64,000 bases of DNA, taken from the NCBI GenBank assembly GCA_963765295.1, contig CAVXVO010000005.1, forward strand, positions 310,001 through 374,000, read 5' to 3'. The notes under the pieces are model-generated. The model did not search any database. It saw only the letters and a program-made list of their open reading frames with translations, and was not told the DNA's origin. Made by a program: the position numbers and the translations under genes. The stretch comes from PALSA-612 sp963765295 (GTDB taxonomy: Bacteria; Actinomycetota; Thermoleophilia; Gaiellales; Gaiellaceae). Within the stretch, counting starts at the first letter, position 1. Each line of letters starts with the position of its first letter. This document shows positions 1 to 9,730 of this stretch, piece after piece.

Positions 1-1
1 C

Positions 2-1159
<1,158 letters not shown>

Positions 1160-1160
1160 C

Positions 1161-1985
1161 GTGCCGGAGCTCCCCGAGGTCGAGACCGTGAGGGCCCAGC
1201 TGGCGCCTGTCCTCACCGGCCGGACGTTCGCATCGGTCCAGATCCTCGACGAGCGGCTGACGCGTCCGATCGATCCTCGGATCGTCGAGGCTCAACTCGA
1301 CGGCGAGCGCGTCGCGTCGGTCGATCGACGTGGCAAGTATGTAGTTGTCCGGTTCGACTCCGATCTCGTCCTGCTGGTTCACCTCCGTATGACGGGGAGC
1401 TTCCTGATCGCACGGTCGGGGGCGCTTCCGCCAGACCCGCATCGGCGTGCAGTTGTCAATTTAGACGACGGATCGGATGTCGCCTATCGGGACGTTCGCC
1501 GCTTCGGCACGTGGCTCGTCCTCGAGGCAGACGAGCTGACCGGCTACCTGGCCGAGCGGCTCGGGGAGGAGCCCCTGTCGTCGCGTTTCACGGCACAGCA
1601 TCTTTCGCGCCGGTTCGCGGGCCGGCGAGCGCCCGTGAAGGCGGTTCTGCTCGACCAGCGTGCGGTCGCCGGCATCGGGAACATCTACGCGGACGAGGCG
1701 CTCTGGTATGCGCAGGTCGATCCCCTGCGTCCGGCCGGCCAGCTCGATGCCGGCGAGGTCGCCTCCGTCCGGCGGGGCATCAGGCGCGCGCTTCGCGTCG
1801 GCATCCGGCGCCAGGGAGCGACGCTGAGCGACTACCGGACCCCGAACGGCGGCCGCGGCGTCATGCAGGACGAGTTCAAGGTCTACGGGCGCGAGGGCGA
1901 GCCTTGCCCGCGGTGTGCCACCGAGATCGCGAAGACCCGCGTCGCCGGGCGCGGCACCTCGTACTGCCCGGTCTGCCAACGATGA
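1161..1985 (+). CDS. mutM: formamidopyrimidine-DNA glycosylase
   Basis: Base-excision repair enzyme that removes 8-oxoguanine and formamidopyrimidines and nicks the strand. The GTG at 1161 gives the mature start PELPEVETV, with the catalytic N-terminal proline and Glu right after the initiator; a longer upstream frame exists but would bury that proline, so this start is firm. The lesion-recognition lysine is in RRGKYVV, the H2TH region carries the AVAGIGNIYADEALW motif, and the C-terminus has the zinc finger CPRC...CPVC ending in CQR. 274 residues, normal length. It starts one base after the deoA stop and its TGA overlaps the next ATG. Confidence 0.97.
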   Translation: MPELPEVETVRAQLAPVLTGRTFASVQILDERLTRPIDPRIVEAQLDGERVASVDRRGKYVVVRFDSDLVLLVHLRMTGSFLIARSGALPPDPHRRAVVNLDDGSDVAYRDVRRFGTWLVLEADELTGYLAERLGEEPLSSRFTAQHLSRRFAGRRAPVKAVLLDQRAVAGIGNIYADEALWYAQVDPLRPAGQLDAGEVASVRRGIRRALRVGIRRQGATLSDYRTPNGGRGVMQDEFKVYGREGEPCPRCATEIAKTRVAGRGTSYCPVCQR

Positions 1986-2920
1986 CCCTGAGGCTGCCCG
2001 AGGGCGTCCGTGTCGGACACTGGACGGACCGGGGAGGCTGGACGGGCTGCACCGTGTGCCTGCTCCCGGAGGGCAGCGTCGCGTCGTGCGAGGTGCGAGG
2101 CGGCGCGCCGGGCACGCTCGGCACAGACCTTCTCCAGCCCGCGGGGGCTGGACCCGGCCCCGATGCGATTCTGCTCACCGGTGGCAGCGCATTCGGCCTC
2201 GCCGCGGTCGACGGTGTCGTGCGTTGGCTCGCCGAGCGCGGCATCGGTTTCGAGACGCCGGCCGCGCTCGTCCCGCTCGTCGGTGCCGCCGTCGTCTACG
2301 ACCTCGGGCTCGGAGATGCCGGGGCGCGCCCGGGAGCGGACGCCGGCTACGCGGCGTGCGCCGCGGCGGGCGAGCAGGTCGAGCGCGGCAGCATCGGCGC
2401 CGGGACGGGCTGCACCGTCGGGAAGCTGCTCGGCCCCGAGCGCTGGACGAAAGGCGGCTTCGGCCTCGCGTGCGCGGAGTTGCCGGACGGCGGGCTGGTC
2501 GCGGCTGTGGCCGTAGTGAACGCGGTCGGAGACGTGCTCGCGGCGAACGGTTCCGTTCTCGCCGGGATCCGTCAGGACGATGGTTACGTGTCGTCCGAGG
2601 ACGTGATCGCGGACGGCACGGCGATCAGACGCCCGTGGCGCGAGGCGACGACGCTGGTCTGTGTCCTCACCGACGTCGCGTTGACGAAGACCGAGGCGTG
2701 GATATGTGCGCGAGCGGCGAACGCGGGTGTCGCACGAGCGGTGGCGCCGGTCTGGACGCCGTTCGACGGCGACACGGTCTTCTGCGCATCGACCTGCCGC
2801 GTCGAGGGCGACGCGCTGACGGTGGCGCTCCTGGCGGCTCCGGTCGTCGCGGAAGCGATTCGAGACGGAGTCCGCGAGGCGTCGGGAGCACCGGGATGTC
2901 CCGCGCTGTCCGGCCGCTGA
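1982..2920 (+). CDS. P1 family (S58, DmpA-like) aminopeptidase
   Basis: Member of the peptidase S58/DmpA fold, N-terminal nucleophile aminopeptidases that self-cleave into two chains. Visible family landmarks are RVGHWTD near the N-terminus, ILLTGGSAFGLAA, the GAGTGCTVGKLLG loop, VAVVNAVGDV, and TTLVCVLTDVALTK, the region that supplies the autoprocessed Ser/Thr nucleophile. 312 residues. The ATG overlaps the mutM TGA (ATGA), so it is translationally coupled. There is no signal peptide, so a cytoplasmic enzyme acting on small peptides or amides is likely; the physiological substrate is unknown. Confidence 0.88.
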   Translation: MTLRLPEGVRVGHWTDRGGWTGCTVCLLPEGSVASCEVRGGAPGTLGTDLLQPAGAGPGPDAILLTGGSAFGLAAVDGVVRWLAERGIGFETPAALVPLVGAAVVYDLGLGDAGARPGADAGYAACAAAGEQVERGSIGAGTGCTVGKLLGPERWTKGGFGLACAELPDGGLVAAVAVVNAVGDVLAANGSVLAGIRQDDGYVSSEDVIADGTAIRRPWREATTLVCVLTDVALTKTEAWICARAANAGVARAVAPVWTPFDGDTVFCASTCRVEGDALTVALLAAPVVAEAIRDGVREASGAPGCPALSGR

Positions 2921-3059
2921 GCGGACCCGACGCTCTGGATGAAACGGCACACAATCGTCACATTCGCGTCTCACCTGCGTGCGAATTTCGCGGGTACGAT
3001 CGAACGTGGGTGGTGGGCTGGGGTGCCCCGAGCGAGACGGTCTCAGCGGATGCCCGTTC

Positions 3060-3065
3060 TAGACT
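3060..3065 (+). promoter_or_regulatory. candidate -10 box for a leaderless recO transcript
   Basis: TAGACT lies seven bases before the recO GTG, so initiation would fall on or next to the start codon. No Shine-Dalgarno sequence is present in the gap. The 152-bp space between 2921 and 3072 also holds the short palindrome GCGAATTTCGC at 2981-2991. Confidence 0.35.
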
Positions 3066-3072
3066 GGTCTGA

Positions 3073-3822
3073 GTGGCCGGCCGCAGCCTGAAGACCGAGG
3101 CGATCGTCCTGCGCTCGCTCCGGTTCGGCGAGGCGGACAGGATCCTCCACGTGTACACGCTCGTGCACGGGCGCACCGGCGTGATCGCGAAGGGTGCCCG
3201 AAAGACGAAGTCGCGCTTCGGCGGCCGCCTCGAGCCGCTCTCGCACGTCGAGCTGATCCTCCACGTCGGCTCCGGCGAGCTGGCGACGCTGACCGGCGCC
3301 GATCTCGTCCGCTCGCACGCCTCGGCGCGAGAGGAGCCGTACCGGCTCGCGGTGGGCCTGATCGGCGCGGAGGCGATGCTGCGGCTGTTCCCGGAGCAGG
3401 AGCGCTCCGACCAGGCGTTCACGGCTCTCACCCGGTTCCTCGACCTGCTCGACGACCTACCCGTGCGCGACGGCATCCGGCCGGAGCTCGATGCACTCGG
3501 GCTCGCGTTCCAGCTCAAGCTCCTCTGGGTGGCCGGTTACCTCCCGCACCTCGGGAGCTGCGCCGAGTGCGGCTCGGTTGGCCCGTTCGCCGGGTTCTCG
3601 GCGCGGGCCGGAGGCGTCGTCTGCCGCAACTGCGCGGCGTCGTCGGCGGCGATCGTGCTGACGCAGGACGGTGCGGCCGGCCTCGAGGGGCTGCTGAGGC
3701 AGCCGCTCGCCGAGTCGGGGCAGGTACCGCTGAGCGCCCGCGGTGCCCGCGACATCCTCGCGGCCGTCGCCGCGTCCTACGAGTACCACGGCGGCTTCCG
3801 GCTCAGGACGCTTTCGGCGTGA
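3073..3822 (+). CDS. recO: DNA repair protein RecO
   Basis: Recombination mediator that helps RecA load on SSB-coated DNA in the RecFOR pathway and anneals strands. The N-terminal OB-fold begins SLKTEAIVLRSLRFGEADRI and continues with GVIAKGARKTKSRFGGRLEP, both typical. A zinc-binding knot is present in the C-terminal half (CAECG ... CRNC, about residues 161-186). 249 residues, normal. GTG start at 3073 with a -10-like box seven bases upstream. Its last 20 bases overlap the converging dioxygenase-like gene. Confidence 0.95.
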   Translation: MAGRSLKTEAIVLRSLRFGEADRILHVYTLVHGRTGVIAKGARKTKSRFGGRLEPLSHVELILHVGSGELATLTGADLVRSHASAREEPYRLAVGLIGAEAMLRLFPEQERSDQAFTALTRFLDLLDDLPVRDGIRPELDALGLAFQLKLLWVAGYLPHLGSCAECGSVGPFAGFSARAGGVVCRNCAASSAAIVLTQDGAAGLEGLLRQPLAESGQVPLSARGARDILAAVAASYEYHGGFRLRTLSA

Positions 3823-4636
3823 ACGAGGCGCAGAGCATCCCGAAGTAGGTCGGCGCCTCGTACGAGAGCAGCTTCGCGTCGAAGCCGTCTCCGACGGCGC
3901 CGTGGAGGACGAGCATCTGCCACCAGCTGTCCGCCTGCGCTTCGCCCACGAAGCCGGGATCGATGTCGAGCAGGCCTGCGAGCCGATTCTCTCGCACGAG
4001 CTCGACGATCTCCGCGTCGTAGACGGCCGACGCTGGGTCGAAGCCGTACGGACCGCCCGGATCGTGCGCGTGGCCGTGATCGGCGCTCGCGATCAACGCG
4101 ACCCGCTTGCCGGACGCCGCCGACGTTTCGGCGACGATCCGGCCTGCGTCGACGTGGACATGGCCGGGAAGGTCACGAGCCGGTGAGACGAGCACGACGC
4201 CGGGCGGCGGCTCCGAACGGCCGCCCATGTACCAGAGGGGGATCAGTGCACCCCAGTCCATCGGCATGGACGCCTCTGCCGGCCTGTTGCCGCCGTAGCT
4301 GACCGCCGTCGCCGGGATGCCGGCAAGCGCGAGGTCGCCGACGAGCGCGACTGCCAGGTCGAGGTCGACCGGGGAGGTGAGCGCGATCTCGCGTGCGCCC
4401 TCGCCGACGACGCCCTCGAGGCTGCCGGCGACGATCACCGCGAGCGAGCCGTCGACATGGACGTTGTGCGGTGTCAGTACGACGATGGTGTCCGGTTTCG
4501 CAGTGTCGAAGCGCCGGCCGAGCTCCTCGAGCCCGGCGCGGGTTGCAGCGGCCACGTCGAGCTCGGACTCGCCGCAGAGCTCCGCGACGGCAATGCCTCC
4601 GTGCGGTGCGATGGCAGCGACCACGATCCCGCTCAC
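3803..4636 (-). CDS. LigB/MEMO-type (class III extradiol dioxygenase fold) protein
   Basis: A 277-residue protein of the class III extradiol dioxygenase subunit B fold. Supporting segments are the N-terminal IAPHGGIAV, which carries a metal-ligand-type His, VLTPHNVHVDG, and the ASADHGHAH histidine cluster in the C-terminal half. True ring-cleaving enzymes, the MEMO/AMMECR1-associated proteins and gallate-type enzymes share this fold, so the substrate cannot be read from sequence and no aromatic pathway genes are nearby. GTG at 4636 is chosen because it places SGIVVAAIAPHGG at the N-terminus; GTG at 4651 is an alternative adding five residues. It converges on recO with a 20-bp overlap. Confidence 0.8.
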   Translation of the reverse strand: MSGIVVAAIAPHGGIAVAELCGESELDVAAATRAGLEELGRRFDTAKPDTIVVLTPHNVHVDGSLAVIVAGSLEGVVGEGAREIALTSPVDLDLAVALVGDLALAGIPATAVSYGGNRPAEASMPMDWGALIPLWYMGGRSEPPPGVVLVSPARDLPGHVHVDAGRIVAETSAASGKRVALIASADHGHAHDPGGPYGFDPASAVYDAEIVELVRENRLAGLLDIDPGFVGEAQADSWWQMLVLHGAVGDGFDAKLLSYEAPTYFGMLCASFTPKAS

Positions 4637-4709
4637 GGGCTGCAGTATCACCGGTGGACGTGTCGCTCTCGCAGCCCTGTGGACGAGTTGTTGCACTATT
4701 GGCACGAAG

Positions 4710-4722
4710 GTGTCACTGACAC
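4710..4722. promoter_or_regulatory. 13-bp perfect palindrome in a divergent intergenic region
   Basis: GTGTCACTGACAC is a perfect 6-1-6 inverted repeat in the 213 bp between the start of the minus-strand dioxygenase-like gene (4636) and the plus-strand acetyltransferase (4850). Its size and place fit an operator for a dimeric regulator, but no regulator gene is adjacent. Confidence 0.3.
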
Positions 4723-4849
4723 GTGCGCAGTTCGCCGGTACCGTCCTCGGCGTGGGCGGAGGGACGACGCCCCGCCCTTGGGTGGGGGATCGGTCGCGGA
4801 CCGGTCCGAGGGCGCTTGCCCCGCGCGCGTAGCTGCGAGACTGGCGCCC

Positions 4850-5287
4850 ATGATGCGGGCGCTTCCGGGTGGGTTCGAGCTCGACGACGATCCGGGGCGG
4901 ATCGACGTCGTGGCGGTGCACCGCTACCTGTCGGAGGAGTCGTACTGGGCGGCCGGCCGATCGTTCGAGACCGTCGCGCGGCTCGTCCGCGAGGCCGCGC
5001 GGGTCGTCGGCCTCTACCGCGGCGGTGCACAGGTCGGCTTCGGGCGGGCGGTGTCCGACGGGATTGCGGTCGCCTATCTCGCCGACGTCTACGTGCTGGC
5101 GGAGTATCGCGGGCAGGGGCTCGGCGAGGAGCTCGTGCGCGAGCTGGTCGAGCTCGGACCGCTCGCGAACGTGCGCTGGCTCCTGCACACGCGTGACGCG
5201 CACTCGCTGTACGCAAGGGTCGGCTTCGGCCCGCCCGGCGAGCGCCTGATGGAGCGCCAGGGCGGGGGCTCGCAGCTTGGCAACTGA
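4850..5287 (+). CDS. GNAT family N-acetyltransferase
   Basis: Acetyl-CoA dependent acetyltransferase of 145 residues. The fold is recognised from the central AYLADVYVLAEYRGQGLGEELVREL segment, in which RGQGLG is the acetyl-CoA pyrophosphate loop, followed by a typical C-terminal LYARVGFG strand-turn. The N-terminus (VHRYLSEESYWA) resembles the small YhbS-like or arylamine-type GNATs. ATG at 4850 is the only start that keeps the domain compact. The acceptor is unknown. The next gene begins 11 bases before its stop, so the two are coupled. Confidence 0.85.
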   Translation: MMRALPGGFELDDDPGRIDVVAVHRYLSEESYWAAGRSFETVARLVREAARVVGLYRGGAQVGFGRAVSDGIAVAYLADVYVLAEYRGQGLGEELVRELVELGPLANVRWLLHTRDAHSLYARVGFGPPGERLMERQGGGSQLGN

Positions 5288-6641
5288 CCGTTCCGGGCGG
5301 CTGCTGACTGCGGTGGTCGCGGCGTCGGTCGCCGTGGCGTTCGCGGACTCGTCGATCGTCGTCCTGGCGCTGCCGGCGCTCTACACCGACTTCCACACGT
5401 CCCTGACCGGCGTGTCCTTCGTGATCACGTCCTACAACCTGGTCGTCTTCGTGGGTGCATTCGCCCTCGTCCCGTTCACGCGGCGGCTGCACGTGCGGGA
5501 GGTGACTCGGGTGGGTCTGGCGCTGTTCACCGCAGGCTCGATCGGGTGTGCTGCGGCCTGGGGGCTCACGCCGCTGATCGTGTCCCGCTGCGTCCAGGGG
5601 GCGGGCGGCGCGCTGCTCCTCGCCGGCTCCCTCCCGCTGCTCGGTGCGCTCGCGGGCGGGCCGCAACGCGGCGCTCGGATCTGGACGGCGGCAGGGACGT
5701 TCGGTGCGGCGGTAGGACCGGCTCTCGGCGGTGTCCTCACGCAGCTCGCCGACTGGCGGGCGATCTTCGTCTTCCAGGCCCCGATTGCGGCCGTGGCGCT
5801 CGTCGCCACCTTCGACCGGCGAGTGCACGAGCTGCCCGTGGAGGAGCGGGCGCCGAAGCGCCGCGGGGCGACCGTGGCGAACGCCGGTCTCGCGCTGGTA
5901 TTCGCAGGGCTCGTCGGCGCGCTGTTTCTCTCCGTCCTGCTCGTGATCACGGTATGGGAGCGTCGCCCGATCGCCGGCGCGCTGATCGTCAGTGCCTTGC
6001 CGGCGGGAGCGTTCCTCGTGAGGCCGCTCGCCGCCCGGCTCCCCCGCAGGGAGGCCGCCACCGGCGGAGCGCTCCTGCTCGCCGCGGGCCTCGTCGCCCT
6101 CGCGCTGCTGCCTGCGATCGACGACGTGCTGCTCGCGATCTCGCTCGGCTTCTGCGGCGTCGGTCTCGGCCTGGCCGTCCCGGTCCTCACCGTCGACTCG
6201 ATCGACCCGGAGCACGCGCCGCTCCGCAGCGGGACGATCACGGTCGGCGCGCGCCATCTCGGACTCGTCGCCTCCGTGGCGCTGATCGCGCCGCTGCTCA
6301 CGCACGCCCTCGACTCCGTCCAGACGCGGGCCACGCTTGCCGGGACGCGCGTGATCATGGACGGGAACATCGACCTGACCAAGAAGGTGCCGATCGCACT
6401 CGACATGCGCGACGCGTTCCAGCGCGCGCAGACCGGCGAGATCCCCGACCTGGCCAAGCCGTTCGACGATCGCGGGGCGAAGACCGATCCGAGCCTGCGC
6501 GCGCTTCGCGACACGCTCCTCGACACGCTTCGCGCCGCCGTCTCGCGGGCGTTTCGCTCGTCGTTCCTCCTGTCGGCGATCTTCGCGCTGCTCGCGCTGA
6601 TCCCGGCCCGCATGCTGCGCGAGAGGGACTCGGACACGTGA
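5277..6641 (+). CDS. MFS transporter (DHA2-like drug/solute exporter)
   Basis: Inner-membrane proton-coupled transporter of 454 residues. TM1 carries FADSSIVVLALPAL and TM2 SFVITSYNLVVFVGAFALVPF, followed by RLHVREV and the TM4-5 segment with RCVQGAGGALL and the glycine-rich AVGPALGGVLTQLADWRAIF antiporter motif C. About twelve hydrophobic segments are visible, with a soluble-looking stretch near residues 355-410 before the last helices. TTG start at 5277 inside the acetyltransferase gene. Substrate unknown. Its stop overlaps the GTG of the following membrane protein (GTGA), implying one operon of three genes. Confidence 0.85.
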   Translation: MATDRSGRLLTAVVAASVAVAFADSSIVVLALPALYTDFHTSLTGVSFVITSYNLVVFVGAFALVPFTRRLHVREVTRVGLALFTAGSIGCAAAWGLTPLIVSRCVQGAGGALLLAGSLPLLGALAGGPQRGARIWTAAGTFGAAVGPALGGVLTQLADWRAIFVFQAPIAAVALVATFDRRVHELPVEERAPKRRGATVANAGLALVFAGLVGALFLSVLLVITVWERRPIAGALIVSALPAGAFLVRPLAARLPRREAATGGALLLAAGLVALALLPAIDDVLLAISLGFCGVGLGLAVPVLTVDSIDPEHAPLRSGTITVGARHLGLVASVALIAPLLTHALDSVQTRATLAGTRVIMDGNIDLTKKVPIALDMRDAFQRAQTGEIPDLAKPFDDRGAKTDPSLRALRDTLLDTLRAAVSRAFRSSFLLSAIFALLALIPARMLRERDSDT

Positions 6642-7090
6642 GGCGCCTGACCGGATCGAGAATCGCGCTGCTCGTGCTCGGCGCGGCGGCGGTGGCGCTG
6701 ATCGCCGTCGAGCTCGGCATGGGCGCGATCGGCTTCGGAGAGGCGCACCTCGCCGATCCCTGCACGACGAAGCCGCAGGTGAGCGAGGGCGGATTCTTCG
6801 GCTCGATCGACGCGGCCGTGCAGCGCTTTGCGCTGTCGGGGCTGAACGGCGCCGCCTGCTCGCTCCACACCTCCCGCGAGGAGCTCGTGCTCTCGTTCGC
6901 GCCGTCGCTCGGCACCAAGAAGGTGCGCTGGGACAAGGCGACGATCCGGAAGGCGCTCCGCGCAGGCTTCGACCGGGCTGCGCACGACGCGGCCGGAGGC
7001 GGCCTCGTCGGCGACGCGGCCGCGTTCATCCTCCGCGAGGGGATCGCCGACCCTCTCGCGTACCTCCTCGGCCAGAAGTACGGGCAGTAG
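6638..7090 (+). CDS. membrane-anchored hypothetical protein following the exporter
   Basis: 150 residues: a short basic N-terminus, one hydrophobic helix (about residues 8-28), then an extracytoplasmic-type domain containing two cysteines (DPCTT and AACSLH) and ending in a helix-rich region that repeats small residues. I do not recognise the family. The GTG at 6638 overlaps the exporter stop, so it is coupled to the transporter and may be an accessory envelope component, which is inference from context only. It converges with glyS, with seven bases between the two stops. Confidence 0.65.
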   Translation: MRRLTGSRIALLVLGAAAVALIAVELGMGAIGFGEAHLADPCTTKPQVSEGGFFGSIDAAVQRFALSGLNGAACSLHTSREELVLSFAPSLGTKKVRWDKATIRKALRAGFDRAAHDAAGGGLVGDAAAFILREGIADPLAYLLGQKYGQ

Positions 7091-7097
7091 CCGCCGG

Positions 7098-8468
7098 CTA
7101 GTCGCCCTTGGGTGTCGCCCAGGGCCGGGCGAGCGCGTCGTCGAGATACGCGGCGGCGCCGCCGATCGGTAGCCGCTCCTGGGCCAGCGAGTCGCGGTCG
7201 CGGATGGTGATCGTGTCGTCCTCGAGCGTCTGGTCGTCGATCGTGAACGCGAACGGCGTGCCGATCTCGTCCTGCCGGCGGTAGCGGCGGCCGATCGCGC
7301 CGCTGTCGTCGTATTCGACGTAGTGGCGCCGGCGCAGCTCTTCATGCAGCGCCCGCGCCTTCGCGACCATGTCCTCGCTCTTGCCGATCAGGGGCAGGAT
7401 CGCGGCCTTGATCGGTGCGATCTGCGGGTGCAGCCGGAGGACGGTGCGCTCGCGCTCGGCGACGACCTCCTCGTCGTATGCGTCCACGAGCATCGCGACG
7501 AGGATCCGCTCGATGCTGACCGCGGGTTCGATCACGTGCGGCGTGTAGCGCTCACCGTCCTGGCCGACGTACTCGAGCTTCGTCGTCGAGAACTCGGTGT
7601 GGCGCGTCAGATCGTAGTCGCCGCGGTTCGCGACGCCCTCGAGCTCGGACCAGCCGATCGGATACAGGTACTCGATGTCGCTCGTGCCGCTCGAGTAGTG
7701 CGAGCGCTCCTCGGGACCGTGCTCGCGGACGCGCAGGTGGCTCTTCCGCAGCCCGTGCTCCAGATGCCACGACAGGCGCTCGTCGATCCAGTAGCGGTGC
7801 CACTCCTCGGCTTCCGCCGGTGGGACGAAGAACTCCATCTCCATCAGCTCGAACTCGCGGACGCGGAACAGGAAGTTGCCGGGCGTGATCTCGTTCCGGA
7901 ACGACTTGCCGGTCTGGGCGATCCCGAACGGAGGCTTGCGGCGCGCGAGCTGGAGCACGTTCTTGAAGTTGATGAAGATGCCCTGCGCGGTCTCGGGGCG
8001 CAGGAAGGCGCGGGCGCCCTCCTCCTGGATCGGGCCGACGGTCGTCTCGAACATGAGGTTGAACTGGCGCGCCTCGGTGAGGTCGCAGTCGGGGCCTTCG
8101 CCGGGCCGCTTCGACGGCTTGCGGCCGCACTGCGCATCCTCGAGCTTGTCGGCCCGGAACCGCAGCTTGCAGGTGCGGCAGTCGACCAGCGGGTCGGTGA
8201 ACCCCTCGACGTGGCCCGACGCCTCCCACACCCGCGGGTGCAGGATGATCGCCGAGTCGAGCGCGACGATGTCGTCCCGCTCCTGCACCATCGCCCGCAG
8301 CCAGCGCTCGCGGATGTTGTTCTTCGCGAGCACGCCATAGTGGCCGTAGTCGAAGGTCGAGCCGAGCCCCCCGTAGATCTCCGACGACGGGAAGACGAAG
8401 CCGCGCCGGCGGCACAGCGAGACGAGTTTGTCCATCGTCACGAGGTCGGTCGGCGGTTGCTCGGTCAT
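7098..8468 (-). CDS. glyS: glycyl-tRNA synthetase, single-chain (alpha2) type
   Basis: Charges tRNA-Gly with glycine. This is the dimeric class IIa form shared by archaea, eukaryotes and many Gram-positives, not the alpha2beta2 form. Landmarks: GGLGSTFDYGHYGVLAKNN, motif 2 FRNEITPGN, the glycine-recognising EFFVPP and YSSGTSDIEYLYP segments, and motif 3 EPAVSIERILVAML, followed by an anticodon-binding domain. A zinc-type CRTC...C insertion is also seen. 456 residues. I chose ATG at 8468 (TEQPPTDLVTMDKL) because it gives the family-typical N-terminus; a frame starting at 8507 is also open. Only 31 bp separate it from the divergent amidohydrolase. Confidence 0.96.
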   Translation of the reverse strand: MTEQPPTDLVTMDKLVSLCRRRGFVFPSSEIYGGLGSTFDYGHYGVLAKNNIRERWLRAMVQERDDIVALDSAIILHPRVWEASGHVEGFTDPLVDCRTCKLRFRADKLEDAQCGRKPSKRPGEGPDCDLTEARQFNLMFETTVGPIQEEGARAFLRPETAQGIFINFKNVLQLARRKPPFGIAQTGKSFRNEITPGNFLFRVREFELMEMEFFVPPAEAEEWHRYWIDERLSWHLEHGLRKSHLRVREHGPEERSHYSSGTSDIEYLYPIGWSELEGVANRGDYDLTRHTEFSTTKLEYVGQDGERYTPHVIEPAVSIERILVAMLVDAYDEEVVAERERTVLRLHPQIAPIKAAILPLIGKSEDMVAKARALHEELRRRHYVEYDDSGAIGRRYRRQDEIGTPFAFTIDDQTLEDDTITIRDRDSLAQERLPIGGAAAYLDDALARPWATPKGD

Positions 8469-8499
8469 CGCGGGCGACACGTTAGTCAGAATCCTCCGA

Positions 8500-9654
8500 G
8501 TGAGCACGCTGGTCCCGCCCGAGCTCGAGCAACAGGCGATCGCCTGGCGCCGCCATCTCCATGCGCATCCCGAGCTGTCGTTCGAGGAGTTCGAGACGTC
8601 GCGCTACGTCGAGGAGACGCTGCGCTCGTTCGACGGGCTCGAGCTCGACCGCCCCACACCGACGTCGGTCGTCGCGACGCTCCGGGGCGTTCGACCGGGT
8701 CGCGTGCTCGCGCTACGGGCCGACGTCGACGCGCTGCCGATCCAGGAGGAGAGCGGGCTCGAGTTCGCGTCCACGCGGCCGGGAGTCATGCACGCCTGCG
8801 GCCACGACGGGCACACGGCCATGCTGCTCGGGGCGGCGAAGGTGCTGTGCGGCCGGCGCGACGAGCTGGCCGGCGAGGTCCGGTTCCTGTTCCAGCACGC
8901 CGAGGAGAAGCTGCCGGGCGGGGCGCGCCAGCTCGTCGCAGCAGGCGTGATGGACGGCGTCGAGCTCGTCGTCGGCGCCCATCTCGCGTCGATGAAGGAC
9001 GTCGGCAGGATCGGATGTCCGGCCGGGCCGATGGCGGCCGCCGCCGACATCTTCTCGGCCGAGATCCGTGGCCGCGGCGGCCACGCCGCTGCGCCGCACA
9101 AGGCGCTCGACCCGATCGCCGTCGCTGCGCAGGTCATCACGAACGCCCAGCACCTCGTTTCGCGGACGGTCGACCCGATCGCGAGCGCCGTCGTCTCGAT
9201 CACCCGCATCCATGCCGGGACGGCGGACAACATCATCCCGGAGTCGGTCGAGCTCGGCGGCACGGTGCGGACGTTCGACCAGGCCGTGCGCGACCACGTG
9301 CGAGAGGGGCTCGAGCGCGTGTTCCGCGGCGTGACCGAGGCGCACGGCGCGACTTACACGTTCGCGTACGAGGAGGGCTACGCGCCGGTGATCAACGACG
9401 AGCAGGCGGCGGCCACCGTCCTCGCAGCCGCGCGGGCCGAGCTCGGCGACGAGGCGATCATGGACACGGAGCCGATCATGGGCGGCGAGGACTTCTCCGC
9501 CTATCTCGAGCAGGCTCCGGGCGCCTTCTTCTGGGTCGGCGCCGGCAGCGAGGATGCCGTCCCGCACCATCACCCGCGCTTCACGATCGACGAGGCCGCC
9601 CTTCGCTCCGGCATCGCCGTCTTCGTCCGCACCGCGCTCGACTACCTGGCCTAG
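8500..9654 (+). CDS. M20 family amidohydrolase (hippurate/aminoacyl-amide hydrolase type)
   Basis: Zinc-dependent hydrolase of N-acyl amino acids or related amides. The N-terminus has RRHLHAHPELSFEE, the first metal-binding motif is LRADVDALPIQE followed by MHACGHDGHTAMLLGAA, and the second half has FLFQHAEEKLPGGA and the C-terminal MGGEDFSAYLEQAPG. The dimerisation domain (FSAEIRGRGGHAAAPH) is intact. 384 residues, normal. GTG at 8500 is chosen to start just before PPELEQQAIAWRRHLH. Divergent from glyS. Close relatives hydrolyse hippurate, indole-acetyl amino acids or acetyl-diaminopimelate, so the substrate is open. Confidence 0.92.
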   Translation: MSTLVPPELEQQAIAWRRHLHAHPELSFEEFETSRYVEETLRSFDGLELDRPTPTSVVATLRGVRPGRVLALRADVDALPIQEESGLEFASTRPGVMHACGHDGHTAMLLGAAKVLCGRRDELAGEVRFLFQHAEEKLPGGARQLVAAGVMDGVELVVGAHLASMKDVGRIGCPAGPMAAAADIFSAEIRGRGGHAAAPHKALDPIAVAAQVITNAQHLVSRTVDPIASAVVSITRIHAGTADNIIPESVELGGTVRTFDQAVRDHVREGLERVFRGVTEAHGATYTFAYEEGYAPVINDEQAAATVLAAARAELGDEAIMDTEPIMGGEDFSAYLEQAPGAFFWVGAGSEDAVPHHHPRFTIDEAALRSGIAVFVRTALDYLA

Positions 9655-9730
9655 CTCCAGCCACGTCGGAGACGCCGCCCTATAACCCCGGCCCGCGACG
9701 ACTCTTCTCCACAGCGGTCAGAATGGGCCG

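Noticed and set aside
5432..7345. A 637-codon minus-strand frame across the exporter and its neighbour
   Set aside because: No recognisable domain, and it crosses the plus-strand gene boundary into glyS in a different frame.
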